52,435 nt of DNA from the NCBI GenBank assembly GCA_018432235.1, contig JAHDLO010000030.1:1-52435 (forward strand), given 5' to 3'. The notes under the pieces were generated by a model, which saw nothing but the letters and a program-made list of their open reading frames with translations, ran no database searches and was not told the DNA's origin. Source of the DNA: Clostridiaceae bacterium (GTDB lineage: Bacteria; Bacillota; Clostridia; Peptostreptococcales; Natronincolaceae). The position numbers were made by a program, and so were the translations under genes. Shown piece by piece: positions 8,188 to 16,996 of the stretch (its first letter is position 1; each line of letters starts with the position of its first letter).

Positions 8188-8755
8188 ACTCTTCAAAAAT
8201 TGCCCAATATTCCTCGCCCCAGTACTTTTTAATAAACTCATCTCTGCCGGATATCTTCCTATCCTCTTTGTATTCAACAGGGTTCTTCTTGTAAAAATCC
8301 TGATGATACTCCTCAGCATCATAAAAGGTGGTGGCAGGTAAAATCTCTGTTACGATTGGGTCATGAAAACGCCCTGATGCCGCTAAAGTATTTTTGGAGG
8401 CCTCCGCCTGCTGTTTTTGTGCCTCGGTGGTATAAAATATCCCGCTTCTATAGGAGGGGCCTCTGTCGTAGAATTGTCCATCAGGGTCCGTTGGGTCTAT
8501 CTGCATCCAGAAGGCCCTTAAAAGCTTTTCGTAGCTTATTATACTTGGGTCATATATGATTCTAACCACCTCATAATGGCCTGAGGTCTGGGTCTTGACA
8601 TCCTTGTAGGTGGGATTTTCAAGATGACCGCCAATATAGCCGGATTTAACCTCTTCAATGCCCTTCAGCACGTGGAAGGGCGAAACCATGCACCAGAAGC
8701 AGCCCCCGGCAAATATCGCCATCTCAAAGTTCTTTTCATTGTTGCTTTTTGTCAT
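8186..8755 (-). CDS. msrA: Peptide-methionine (S)-S-oxide reductase
   Basis: Reduces methionine-S-sulfoxide in oxidised proteins, using thioredoxin. The family motif AGGCFWC puts the catalytic cysteine at residue 19. Conserved stretches GYIGGHLENPTYKDV, GHYEVVRIIYDP and QIDPTDPDGQFYDRGPSYRS are present, as is EEYHQDFYKKNP. At 189 residues it has the normal single-domain length without an MsrB fusion. GGGAGCTG precedes the ATG. It is monocistronic with a strong terminator overlapping the stop codon. Confidence 0.97.
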   Translation of the reverse strand: MTKSNNEKNFEMAIFAGGCFWCMVSPFHVLKGIEEVKSGYIGGHLENPTYKDVKTQTSGHYEVVRIIYDPSIISYEKLLRAFWMQIDPTDPDGQFYDRGPSYRSGIFYTTEAQKQQAEASKNTLAASGRFHDPIVTEILPATTFYDAEEYHQDFYKKNPVEYKEDRKISGRDEFIKKYWGEEYWAIFEE

Positions 8756-8846
8756 TTAATCAGCTCCCAGTATTTAATATCGTAGATGCTTGTGCAGTCA
8801 GCACCCTAACTGCCGCTTTTATATTTAATCAATAATAAAATTGGTC

Positions 8847-9619
8847 TTATATAATGGTTTCATCAAGAAGTAAATTTTTATTGTAATCTAAAATGTAAAA
8901 TACACAGGTACATAAAACATAGATAATTGATCTGTTTTTTAGATGAAGCAATTGAATTTCTAATAGAGCTATTTCATCTATTTGCAGACTTTCTGATATA
9001 AATTTTATGGGTTCTAGATGCTCATTGTTGATCAAAAACCATGCCTTGCTCAAATTTTGAAATATTACCAAATTGCATTCCTTATGATTTGCAATAAATT
9101 TTCGATAATCTCGTCCCTTAGATTCTCTATTAACCCTTTCCTTATATTTCTTAGCTTGTAATTCGGAAAGCGTTGCAAATTTATCTAAGTAGGTTGAATC
9201 TGGAATGTCTGAGAGATGGTAAAAAGCTTCGGACATCGGATAGTTTAAATAAAGCTTACCCATATCAGAGGATTCATTGAAATACCGCCTCATTTTCATT
9301 ATTTTATCAGCTTCAAATTGTGAATCATGGGGGTCTAAATCAAATATTAATAGAATATCAGTATACCTTTCATCAAAAATTAACTTTTTACTTTCGTTCT
9401 TCTCTCTAGCTTTTAATACCTGTAATAAGTCTAATTGATTACTTCTTCATTTCCATCTTTAAACATTTCTTTATATAAAACATAAATATTAGTACCATAT
9501 GAAATTAACTGGTAGTGAGTATCAATTTTGTAAATATGGAAAAGAGTTTCCATGATTTTAATATCGGGTTTCTCGCCTTCAACTAATACCAGCACTTTTT
9601 TCTTTCGCTTCTCATTCAT
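8847..9619 (-). pseudogene. TOPRIM-like nuclease partner of the AAA ATPase, frameshifted
   Basis: Two reading frames together make one protein. The upstream part (start 9619, MNEKRKKKVLVLVEGEKPD) ends at TAG 9433-9431. From 9446 downward the -1 frame reads on through DLLQVLKAREKN, DILLIFDLDPHDSQ, LYLNYPMSEAFYHL to a stop at 8847. One extra A in the GAAGAAG stretch near 9440 would rejoin the frames as NEESNQLDLLQ. The TOPRIM-like acidic residues are split: VEGEK lies before the break and DLDPHD after it, so neither piece can be catalytic alone. The start overlaps the ATPase stop by 8 nt. A sequencing error is possible. Confidence 0.7.
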
Positions 9620-10709
9620 CAAACTCACCACTAACGAATAGTTTTTCAAGATTATGACCTTCTCTTAATTCTCTATTTGTTGCATTCGCAAAAGAAGTGA
9701 GTTTATCTTTGGTTAGTATAAAATAACTATCAGGTCGCATAATTCGATTCGATAGCAAAGAAGTATTGTGTGAGGTTAAAATGGATTGAAATGCATTTCT
9801 TTCTTGAAGTAATTTAACAATACTCTCTGAAAGCTCAAAGTGAAAATATGCATCAAATTCATCAATAAAAAGAAAGGACAGTTCGGTTGTATGTAGCCAA
9901 TAATAAAATGTGTATAATGCTTTAGTCCCATTTGAAGCAGTCTTAAAAAACGGTATAGGCTTCTTTCTTTTAAAATATAGCTGAAGTTCACCTGAAGGAT
10001 TCTTCTTAACTACAAGCTCTTCCTCTATTCCAGCGGTTTTTAATAGATTTTGAAAAGATGTCAAATGCTGTTCTTCAAAAATAAATTTTAAATAATCACT
10101 GCTACCAGTTTTATTGCCGATATATCGATTTTCGTCAAGACTACGAAACCATAGCATGTTAGAAACAAAACGCATCAATTGTTTTAGCGGGTGTGCCTGA
10201 TCTAATATGGTATTGTTAATTATATATCTCAGAACAGAAAGTGCATCATCCTGAAACTCGAGGTTAAGAGAGGGTGTTAACTGTCTTAACATACTGAAGT
10301 CACTTTCTTTACTTGTATAGTCATACCAATAAAGAACATCATTGTTTATAAATAATTTCTCATATAACAATTTATCAAATTCTGTTTTTCTATAAGTATA
10401 ATTAAGCTCATTAGGCCCAAATTGAAAAATATAAGTAAATTCTGCGTAGCCAGTATTACTATCAGCATTTAGGTAATAGTCATACAAACCCGGTGTTACA
10501 TTTCTATCGGTTAAATGAGGGACAATATCAAATATTGCTAGTCCAAAATTAGTTTTACCAACTGAGTTTTTACCATAAATAATCAACTTACTTAGTAGAT
10601 TCTCATTTAAACACTCAGTATTAAATTGATAGTCACGGATATCTGAGAAATCTAACACAATTTTATTTTTAAAATTCTTAAATCCAGCTACTTCAAATTT
10701 TTTTAACAA
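9612..10709 (-). CDS. AAA-family (SMC/OLD-like) ATPase, probable anti-phage system
   Basis: A 365-residue ATPase. It has an N-terminal FKNFKNKIVLDFSD strand motif, Walker A IIYGKNSVGKTNFG (about residues 44-57), Walker B LSFLFIDEFDAYFH and the switch segment LTSHNTSLLSNR near the C-terminus. This is the AAA_21/OLD-type arrangement. The overlapping downstream gene encodes a TOPRIM-like nuclease; such ATPase/TOPRIM pairs (AbiL, OLD and Gabija-like systems) act in abortive infection or phage defence. It starts at TTG 10709 behind GGGGTGAGG. The partner is frameshifted, so the system may be inactive. The assignment to phage defence is inference. Confidence 0.75.
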   Translation of the reverse strand: MLKKFEVAGFKNFKNKIVLDFSDIRDYQFNTECLNENLLSKLIIYGKNSVGKTNFGLAIFDIVPHLTDRNVTPGLYDYYLNADSNTGYAEFTYIFQFGPNELNYTYRKTEFDKLLYEKLFINNDVLYWYDYTSKESDFSMLRQLTPSLNLEFQDDALSVLRYIINNTILDQAHPLKQLMRFVSNMLWFRSLDENRYIGNKTGSSDYLKFIFEEQHLTSFQNLLKTAGIEEELVVKKNPSGELQLYFKRKKPIPFFKTASNGTKALYTFYYWLHTTELSFLFIDEFDAYFHFELSESIVKLLQERNAFQSILTSHNTSLLSNRIMRPDSYFILTKDKLTSFANATNRELREGHNLEKLFVSGEFDE

Positions 10710-10840
10710 TTACCTCACCCCTTGTATTTTTAGTATATATTTATCTTTGACAGTTATCAATGATTTATATCAACATAACTGTAAAAAAATTACGGATATA
10801 AATAATTAGATTTCTTAATAATCAAAAACTCAAGAAAAAA

Positions 10841-12211
10841 TCATTCCTGTTTATATACATGTTTAAACTTCCCGCTTTTAGGATGAGGCTGAGGCATTTC
10901 CTCAGACAGATATATTTCTACATCCTTTATTTCATTGGCATTTAAATAGCTGCGAAGGACTTTACTGGCCTTTATAAAAGCTGCCTCCCTTGAAGCCCCC
11001 TCACGACATACAAGCCTTAGCTCAAGCCTATTTCCTGGATGGGAGATAAGCTGAAATCTAAGTATAGCATGCTGCTCCTTTAATAGGGCATATAAAGCCA
11101 AGGGCACAATCCGTATCTCTCGGTCAAGTCCCTTAAATGTGAGGATATCATCGGTACGCCCCTCCAGCTCTAGCCATGGCGCTGAGCTACCACAGGGGCA
11201 AGGCTCTCGATGCAGGATGACTCTATCAGTAATTTCAAATCGAATAAAGGGCTGAGTGAAATTTGCAAGGTTAGTCAACAGTAGCTTATGGGATTGCACA
11301 CCATCAGCTACGGGGTTATTGTCTTTATCCACTGGCTCAACTATGATCCAGTCCTCATTAATATGGAAATGCTGATGGGGGCATTCGCAGGCGATTGTTC
11401 CCCCCTCCGTACAGGAATATGAGGTCTGAACATAGCAGGAGAAGGCTTCTGATAAACCCTGTCTAAGCTCTGGACTCAGGTATTCTCCTCCTGTCATAAT
11501 AAGGGCTGGCGAGATATTTAAGCTGCCACGTTTCTGCTCCTCCATCAATAGCTCTAGGGCAGTGGGATATCCCCCCAGCATTGCTGGCTGGAAGCTGTTG
11601 AGCTTCTTGACTATTTCGGGAAGGGGCTCTAGGATACTGGCAGCCATCAGCTTGCTTTTTTTGTAGGGGTTTTTGAGAAGCCTGCTTCGGATGGCGCTGT
11701 AGCCCAAATAAAAGCCGCCGGTAGCATAAACTCCCGCTGATTTAAAGCCTTTTTTAAGGAGCCTGCGTAAATCCTGTGGTCTTGCAATGGCCCTCAGAAG
11801 GTTAATAGCGCTGGTGATATTGTTGGCGGTTCTATCATAAAGCACTACTGAGGGATTGCCTGTTGAGCCGGAGGTAGTAAAAACATAATATTTTTCCTTA
11901 AAGTATCTGCCTATATTATCGGTATTCTGCATAAAGCTCTGGATTTCCTCAAGGCTTATATCGCTAGCAGTAACCCATCGGTCAAAGGCCCCCATCATTT
12001 CAAGCTTGTTGGTGGGGGGGAGGTCTTTTAGCTTAAAATCTGAGGGTATATCATGATATCGCTCTTTGAAATAAGGGCTTTTATCCCTTGCATGCTGTAC
12101 CAGCTGTTGAAGCCGATGCTGCTGTAGCTCCCTTTGCTGATGGGGTCTAAGCTTTTTATACCTGTAGACCATAGAAATAGCTGACATTAATCCGACATCC
12201 TTCATTTTCAT
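10841..12211 (-). CDS. Adenylate-forming enzyme of the CapK/phenylacetate-CoA ligase family
   Basis: A 456-residue AMP-forming enzyme. The phosphate loop is FTTSGSTGNPS, the family motif SYSCTEGGTIACECP follows, and INEDWIIVEPV plus CPCGSSAPWLELEGRTDDIL mark the hinge and C-terminal domain. The cysteines in the two CxCP/CPCG stretches may bind a metal. It activates an unknown carboxylate, perhaps to a CoA thioester. It overlaps the upstream TetR gene by 4 nt, so both are one operon under the twin operators at 12867-12911. ATG at 12205 (third residue) is spaced better from GGAGG than 12211. Confidence 0.8.
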   Translation of the reverse strand: MKMKDVGLMSAISMVYRYKKLRPHQQRELQQHRLQQLVQHARDKSPYFKERYHDIPSDFKLKDLPPTNKLEMMGAFDRWVTASDISLEEIQSFMQNTDNIGRYFKEKYYVFTTSGSTGNPSVVLYDRTANNITSAINLLRAIARPQDLRRLLKKGFKSAGVYATGGFYLGYSAIRSRLLKNPYKKSKLMAASILEPLPEIVKKLNSFQPAMLGGYPTALELLMEEQKRGSLNISPALIMTGGEYLSPELRQGLSEAFSCYVQTSYSCTEGGTIACECPHQHFHINEDWIIVEPVDKDNNPVADGVQSHKLLLTNLANFTQPFIRFEITDRVILHREPCPCGSSAPWLELEGRTDDILTFKGLDREIRIVPLALYALLKEQHAILRFQLISHPGNRLELRLVCREGASREAAFIKASKVLRSYLNANEIKDVEIYLSEEMPQPHPKSGKFKHVYKQE

Positions 12212-12852
12212 TCCTCCCTTAATATACCGTTAAATAGTAAATCAACATAGCGCTGTATTTCTAGCTTAATGGCTTCTTTATCTTGATAAAAGTCCATGGG
12301 CTTGTGCCTGTATTCCTCTAGGTATTTGCTTCTGAGGGCTTCAATATAGAGCAGCAGGCCCTTAAAGGTTAAGGAAGGATCACAATTGACCTTTAGCTGA
12401 AGCTGTGAGAAGGCGTATCTTAGGGTTGAAAGGGAGGCCATTTGAGTTTTTTCAAAGGACTGCCTTAGCAATTTGTTTTTATCCTCATAGACCTCTGAGC
12501 TCTGCTCCTTGGCTGCCATGGTCAGAAGGGCTATTTCTAAGGGATGACTTTGATACAGGGCCAGCTTGCTTTCTAAGCCTATGAATAATATGTCATAGAA
12601 GCTATTGCCTTCGCAGGTATTTCCCTTAGCAGCGGCATCAAAGATGTTGAGACTATGGGAGATCAGATGCAAGTATAGATTTTTTTTGCTGCCGAAGTAA
12701 TGAAAAAGACTGCCTTTCGATATACCACAGGCTTTGATTATATTGTCGGTATTGGCATCCTGATAGCCTTTAGATGAAAATTCTAATAGCGAATTTTTGA
12801 TGATCATATTTTTTTTGTCCTCCCCAAGTCGGAGGAAGGTATCTAGGGACAT
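12208..12852 (-). CDS. TetR/AcrR-family regulator
   Basis: A 214-residue repressor. The helix-turn-helix lies at about residues 28-50 (NTDNIIKACGISKGSLFHYF), followed by GSKKNLYLHL, a classic TetR recognition region. The C-terminal helices should bind an unknown ligand. AGGAGG precedes the ATG. Two TTGACT-N4-AGTCAA palindromes upstream are probably its own operators, so it should repress itself and the adenylate-forming enzyme. Confidence 0.9.
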   Translation of the reverse strand: MSLDTFLRLGEDKKNMIIKNSLLEFSSKGYQDANTDNIIKACGISKGSLFHYFGSKKNLYLHLISHSLNIFDAAAKGNTCEGNSFYDILFIGLESKLALYQSHPLEIALLTMAAKEQSSEVYEDKNKLLRQSFEKTQMASLSTLRYAFSQLQLKVNCDPSLTFKGLLLYIEALRSKYLEEYRHKPMDFYQDKEAIKLEIQRYVDLLFNGILREE

Positions 12853-12866
12853 ATATAAAACCTCCT

Positions 12867-12911
12867 ATTGACTGATAAGTCAATTGTATGTTAGTTTGAC
12901 TGACGAGTCAA
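12867..12911 (-). promoter_or_regulatory. Twin TetR operators
   Basis: Two palindromes of the form TTGACT-N4-AGTCAA occur at 12867-12884 (arms ATTGACT/AGTCAAT, spacer GATA) and 12896-12911 (spacer GACG). Their centres are 28 bp apart. The nearer one starts 15 bp upstream of the TetR start, so binding would block the promoter or early transcription. Confidence 0.75.
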
Positions 12912-12975
12912 TATATTTTTAAAAAAAGAAGCCTATGACATGAGTCACGGCTTCTCAATCGCTACCCTAGACACA

Positions 12976-13095
12976 GGGGGACGGTTCTTGTGTGTTCTCT
13001 TGTGTGTTCAAAATAGAGTGAAATGCTTTTTTTAGATGCTGTAAAACAAGGGGACGGCTCCAACATTTCACAATGAAACGCCAGACCGTCCACAA
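12976..13095. repeat. Remnant of a GGGGACGG-type intergenic repeat
   Basis: GGGGACGGTTC (12977-12987) and GGGGACGGCTC (13050-13060) are followed by an inverted GACCGTCC near 13085. From memory, GGGGACGGTTCTTGTGT sequences are common between genes in clostridia, often near Y1/REP-type transposases. No transposase is present here, so this is a remnant or a satellite of such an element. Confidence 0.5.
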
Positions 13096-13102
13096 TCCTC
13101 TT

Positions 13103-13924
13103 CTATATTCCTGCATCTACAAACTGCATAAGCTCCTTGGTGAAGCGATCCTTGTAATCGATAAATAAAAAGTGGCCGCAGCATTCAAAGGGAACCAGCT
13201 TTGAGTTTTTAATACCATTCTTTTGGGCTATTGCCAGGGGATAGAGGCATACCTGATCGTTTATCCCGTGGAGGATAAGGGTAGGGACCTCTATGGTATG
13301 GAGGTCAGTGAAAAGCCCCTCCTCACCCAGCCAGGTGTTGGCAACGGCAGCGGTGGACCAGCTGGCAGCCTTTAAACCCAGCTGAAAAATCCAATCGGAT
13401 AGGGAGTCGGTGACATACCTGTAAAAAATCATATTGCCAAAGTCCACCAGCATATTTGGCCTATTGTTGTAGGTGCCTTGAATGATATTTACGACAGCCT
13501 GCCGCGGTAAGCCATAGGGAAAATAAGGCCGCTGAATAAGGCTTGGGGCCGCTGCTGCAAATAAGGCCAGCTTTGACACACCATACCCCTTATGCCGTGC
13601 CATGTATCTTATGCATATGGCGCCGCCGGTTGAATGACCCCCTAAGGTAAAGTCCTTTAAGCCCAGGGCATCCACCACACATTTAATATCATCCGCCAGT
13701 CGGTCATAATCATAGCCGCTCCAAGGGCGATCAGATTTTCCAAAGCCCCGAATATCCATGCCGATGCATCTAAAGCCCCATTTAGGCAGCTGATTAAATT
13801 GGTATTCAAATAAAGTATGATCTCCTGGCCAGCCATGGACGAAAAAAATCGTTTTACTGCCTGTGGGGTTAATATCCTCGACATAGATTTTAACCCCTGG
13901 TTCCACCTCAACATAAATTCCCAT
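13103..13924 (-). CDS. Alpha/beta hydrolase
   Basis: A 273-residue cytoplasmic hydrolase. The oxyanion stretch is FVHGWPGDHTLFEYQF, the nucleophile elbow GHSTGGA, the acid is in LILHGINDQVC, and the catalytic histidine in GHFLFIDYKD. The fold matches non-haem peroxidase, epoxide-hydrolase or esterase relatives; the substrate is not predictable. AAGGGGTGAT precedes the ATG. It appears monocistronic. The 125 nt after its upstream end hold no clear signal. Confidence 0.88.
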   Translation of the reverse strand: MGIYVEVEPGVKIYVEDINPTGSKTIFFVHGWPGDHTLFEYQFNQLPKWGFRCIGMDIRGFGKSDRPWSGYDYDRLADDIKCVVDALGLKDFTLGGHSTGGAICIRYMARHKGYGVSKLALFAAAAPSLIQRPYFPYGLPRQAVVNIIQGTYNNRPNMLVDFGNMIFYRYVTDSLSDWIFQLGLKAASWSTAAVANTWLGEEGLFTDLHTIEVPTLILHGINDQVCLYPLAIAQKNGIKNSKLVPFECCGHFLFIDYKDRFTKELMQFVDAGI

Positions 13925-14049
13925 ACATTATCACCCCTTAATAATCCTTTGACCTATTAAGAGATTATGCAGAAATTTAAGCAAATATGTTTTAACACAG
14001 GAGAAGGCTTCAAGACAACTCAAAAAGCCCTTTGTCCCATTGTTTCCTT

Positions 14050-14673
14050 TTATTTATTTTTATAATAGAATATAGCCAGCTGTGTTCTATCCCGCAAGCT
14101 CAGCTTCTCCAAGATTATGGTGAGGGTATTTCTAACGGTGCCTTCACTAAGATAAAGCTCATGGGCGATTTCCTTATTATTTAGGCCCTCCGCCACCCGC
14201 TTTATGATATCCAGCTCCTTATCGCTGATATTATAGCCTGAAAAATCAGTGGCTCCTCTATGGTCCATAAGCTGAGGCAGCTTTGCAATGATATCGTCAC
14301 CGAAGACATTTTGGCCGATATTTACTGCCCGTAGGGAGGGAAGGATGCTTTCAAAATCCTGCTTTATAAGATAGCCCTTAGCCCCTAGCTTCAGGGCCTT
14401 TATAATATATTCATCATCGGAGAAGGTGGTTAAAAACAGTATTTTGGCCTGCTTGTGGGTATTTAGAATAGCTTCTGCTGCTTCAAGACCAGACATTTCA
14501 GCCATGCGAATATCCATCAATAGAATATCCGGCTGTAGTCTATCGTATAGCGCTATGGCCTCCTTGCCATTATGGCCGACGCCGACAACCGTAATATCTT
14601 CCCCAATCTCCAGGATTGTTTTAATGGAGGCGCATACCAATCGATCATCATCTACAACTAATATTCTCATCAT
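14050..14673 (-). CDS. NarL/LuxR-type response regulator
   Basis: A 207-residue regulator. The receiver has acidic residues D8-D10, the phosphoacceptor D54 (LLMDIRMAEMSG) and K105-region LGAKGYLIK. The LuxR helix-turn-helix covers about residues 145-200 (LDIIKRVAEGLNNKEIAHEL, then LSEGTVRNTLTIILEKL). It is encoded 12 nt after the sensor kinase. The divergent ABC transporter starting at 16043 is the probable target, as in DesK/DesR and LnrJK-type drug-response systems. Confidence 0.92.
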   Translation of the reverse strand: MMRILVVDDDRLVCASIKTILEIGEDITVVGVGHNGKEAIALYDRLQPDILLMDIRMAEMSGLEAAEAILNTHKQAKILFLTTFSDDEYIIKALKLGAKGYLIKQDFESILPSLRAVNIGQNVFGDDIIAKLPQLMDHRGATDFSGYNISDKELDIIKRVAEGLNNKEIAHELYLSEGTVRNTLTIILEKLSLRDRTQLAIFYYKNK

Positions 14674-14685
14674 ATCAATTCCTTC

Positions 14686-15759
14686 CTACAGGTTTTTCTG
14701 CACTGAGATAAAAATTCTAAAGCCCTTTTCTGTGGTGATATTGACATTGCCACCTATGGCCGCCACCCTTTCGGTGATATTTTTGATGCCAATGCCATTT
14801 TCGCTGCTATAGCTGCAATGAGTGCCATTATCCTGAATCACCAGCTGATATAAGGCAGGGTGCTCACTGAATCTAATTTGCACCTCCGTTGCATTGGAAT
14901 GCTTAATAATATTGGAAAGAGCTTCCTTAGTCACTGCAATAAAGCAATACTTAACATTTCTTTCGGGGTTGCTTTCCATATCATAATCAAATCTGGCTTT
15001 GCAAAAGCTGAAGCCCTCCAATATCCTCTGTACTTCTGTTTTAAGATTAATGGATTCCTCGTGCAGGTTATGTACATTTCTTCTAATGCTATCCATTGCT
15101 TCCGACAAAGTCCCTTTGATGAGCTTTAGCTCCGCCTGAGTATAGGAGTCTCGATTAACTGCCATCAATGCGCCCACCTGAAGAATGGACCTTGAAAGCA
15201 AGTGTCCCACATCATCATGAATATCTCTAGCTATCCGATTACGCTCAGTGACAGTCGCCAGATTAATCTCATAATCCTTTTTTTCCATTAGCTCTTTATT
15301 CTGTCTTTCCAGCTGCATCGATATGTCCTTTGCATGGTCCCTTAATTTGTTACGGGTGTATTCAAGCGCTACTAAGGATAGGGTCCGATGCTTGAGCATA
15401 TAGCTGAAGCCCAGTAGGGCTAAGATATGCCAATTGATGAGATGTCCTCTTTGCACCATATCCACAAAAATTATCGGTAAGGAAAGCAGTATGAATAAAT
15501 GGTTGCTCTTATTGACGATGTCATAGCTAATAAGAGGAAGAAAATATAAAAAACTGGGCTGTACCAGGCAGGCAGCCAAAAAGAGAATAAAGCCCCAAAT
15601 ATTAACCACATCTCTATCGAAATAGCTTAAGACAGCGCTTAGGATGATGGTTAATAGGATGGGAGCAATCAGGTATGAATGCTGTGTATTTAAAATGTAT
15701 AGGGTCAGGGAAACAACAAAGAGTACACCCTTATCAAGCAATTTTCTCATGGCCTTCAT
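14686..15759 (-). CDS. DesK/NarL-type sensor histidine kinase
   Basis: A 357-residue kinase. About six hydrophobic segments fill residues 10-140. A coiled linker leads to the HisKA_3 phosphoacceptor (TERNRIARDIHDDVGHLLS; His of the DIHDDVGH box). The ATPase domain follows with VTKEALSNIIKHSNATEV (N box), IQDNGTH (D box) and ENGIGIKNITERV (G box). It should sense a membrane-active compound or envelope state and phosphorylate the regulator at 14050-14673. The 283-nt divergent gap to the ABC genes presumably carries both promoters. Confidence 0.92.
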   Translation of the reverse strand: MKAMRKLLDKGVLFVVSLTLYILNTQHSYLIAPILLTIILSAVLSYFDRDVVNIWGFILFLAACLVQPSFLYFLPLISYDIVNKSNHLFILLSLPIIFVDMVQRGHLINWHILALLGFSYMLKHRTLSLVALEYTRNKLRDHAKDISMQLERQNKELMEKKDYEINLATVTERNRIARDIHDDVGHLLSRSILQVGALMAVNRDSYTQAELKLIKGTLSEAMDSIRRNVHNLHEESINLKTEVQRILEGFSFCKARFDYDMESNPERNVKYCFIAVTKEALSNIIKHSNATEVQIRFSEHPALYQLVIQDNGTHCSYSSENGIGIKNITERVAAIGGNVNITTEKGFRIFISVQKNL

Positions 15760-16042
15760 CCTTATCGATTAATGGTATTATAGGTCAATTCTAACATTTT
15801 CCAATGGCCTCCTCAAGGGAATAATTACAAATGTCACGGTGAACTGGGAGTATCTTCACTTACAATAATTCCCTCTGTGTATTATCATAATGATATAGCT
15901 GGGGAGATGAAATCGGTACTCCCTGTAAAATGAGGACACTGCATAATCAGCATGGAGGGGGAGTTTATATAAAGCCAAAGGCTTCCTGCTTAGTATCCCA
16001 TGCATTATGCATTTCCCCAAAAAAGAAATGGAGGGCTGGATT

Positions 16043-16981
16043 ATGGTTATTACAGTAAAAAATCTAGTTAAACGATATGATGATTTAATTGCACTGGATC
16101 ATTTTAATTTTGAGGTTAAGGAGGGAGAAATATTTGGCTTGCTGGGGCCCAATGGGTCTGGCAAAACCACCGCCATAAATTGTATTTTATCTTTGCTGAA
16201 GTACGATAAGGGGACCATTGAAATCTATGGAAAGCCCATGTCACCTGATGCCTACGACCTGAAGCGCAATATCGGTATCATTATGCAGAATGTTGCGGTA
16301 TTTGAGGAGCTCAATGTTTATGAAAATATAGATTACTTCTGCGGTATGTATATCACTGATAAAAAGCTGAGACGGCAGCTGGTGGAGGAGGCCATTGACT
16401 TTGTTGGCCTAAGGGATTTTAGAAAATTCTACCCGAAAAAGCTTAGCGGTGGTTTGCTTAGAAGATTAAATATTGCCTGCGGTATAGCCCATAAGCCCAA
16501 GCTGATTATTTTAGATGAGCCAACCGTTGCGGTGGACCCCCAAAGCAGAAATAATATCCTTGAAGGCATTCAAAGGCTAAATAAAGAAGGGGCGACAATT
16601 GTCTACACCTCCCATTACATGGAGGAGGTTGAGGAAATCTGCACTAGGATAGCGATAATGGATAAGGGCAGGATTATTGCGACAGGTACAAACGACGAGC
16701 TAAAGGGCATGATTAATTCAGGAGAAAAGCTGACGGTTGAAGTGCTGAAGCTGGAGCATGGTATTTTAGAAGGGGTTAGAGGGCTGCCCAATGTTGTATC
16801 TGCTGAATTCTATGACAACCTGTTAATCGTAAAGTCCACTAAGGGTAAAAACAATTTAGTGGCACTGCTGGACTATTTAAAGACAAAAAATATATCGGTA
16901 GGAAAAATATACTCCGAACCGCCTACCTTAAATGACGTATTTTTAGAGATTACCGGAAAAGAGCTTCGAGATCAGCTATAA
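16043..16981 (+). CDS. ABC transporter ATP-binding protein
   Basis: An ATPase of about 312 residues. Walker A is LGPNGSGKTT, the signature region is KKLSGGLLRRLNIACG, Walker B is LIILDEPTVAVDPQS, and the switch is YTSHYMEEVEE. The LSGGLLRR signature replaces the usual LSGGQ glutamine with leucine. A C-terminal extension follows, as in drug and antibiotic exporters. ATG at 16043 with GGAGGG 9 nt upstream is the likely start rather than 16007. It heads a three-gene operon divergent from a two-component system. Confidence 0.9.
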   Translation: MVITVKNLVKRYDDLIALDHFNFEVKEGEIFGLLGPNGSGKTTAINCILSLLKYDKGTIEIYGKPMSPDAYDLKRNIGIIMQNVAVFEELNVYENIDYFCGMYITDKKLRRQLVEEAIDFVGLRDFRKFYPKKLSGGLLRRLNIACGIAHKPKLIILDEPTVAVDPQSRNNILEGIQRLNKEGATIVYTSHYMEEVEEICTRIAIMDKGRIIATGTNDELKGMINSGEKLTVEVLKLEHGILEGVRGLPNVVSAEFYDNLLIVKSTKGKNNLVALLDYLKTKNISVGKIYSEPPTLNDVFLEITGKELRDQL

Positions 16982-16996
16982 GTGAGGAGGTGTAGT

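Noticed and set aside
9431..9449. Programmed -1 frameshift in the TOPRIM-like gene
   Set aside because: The sequence around the shift has no slippery heptamer or obvious downstream stem; an indel is simpler.
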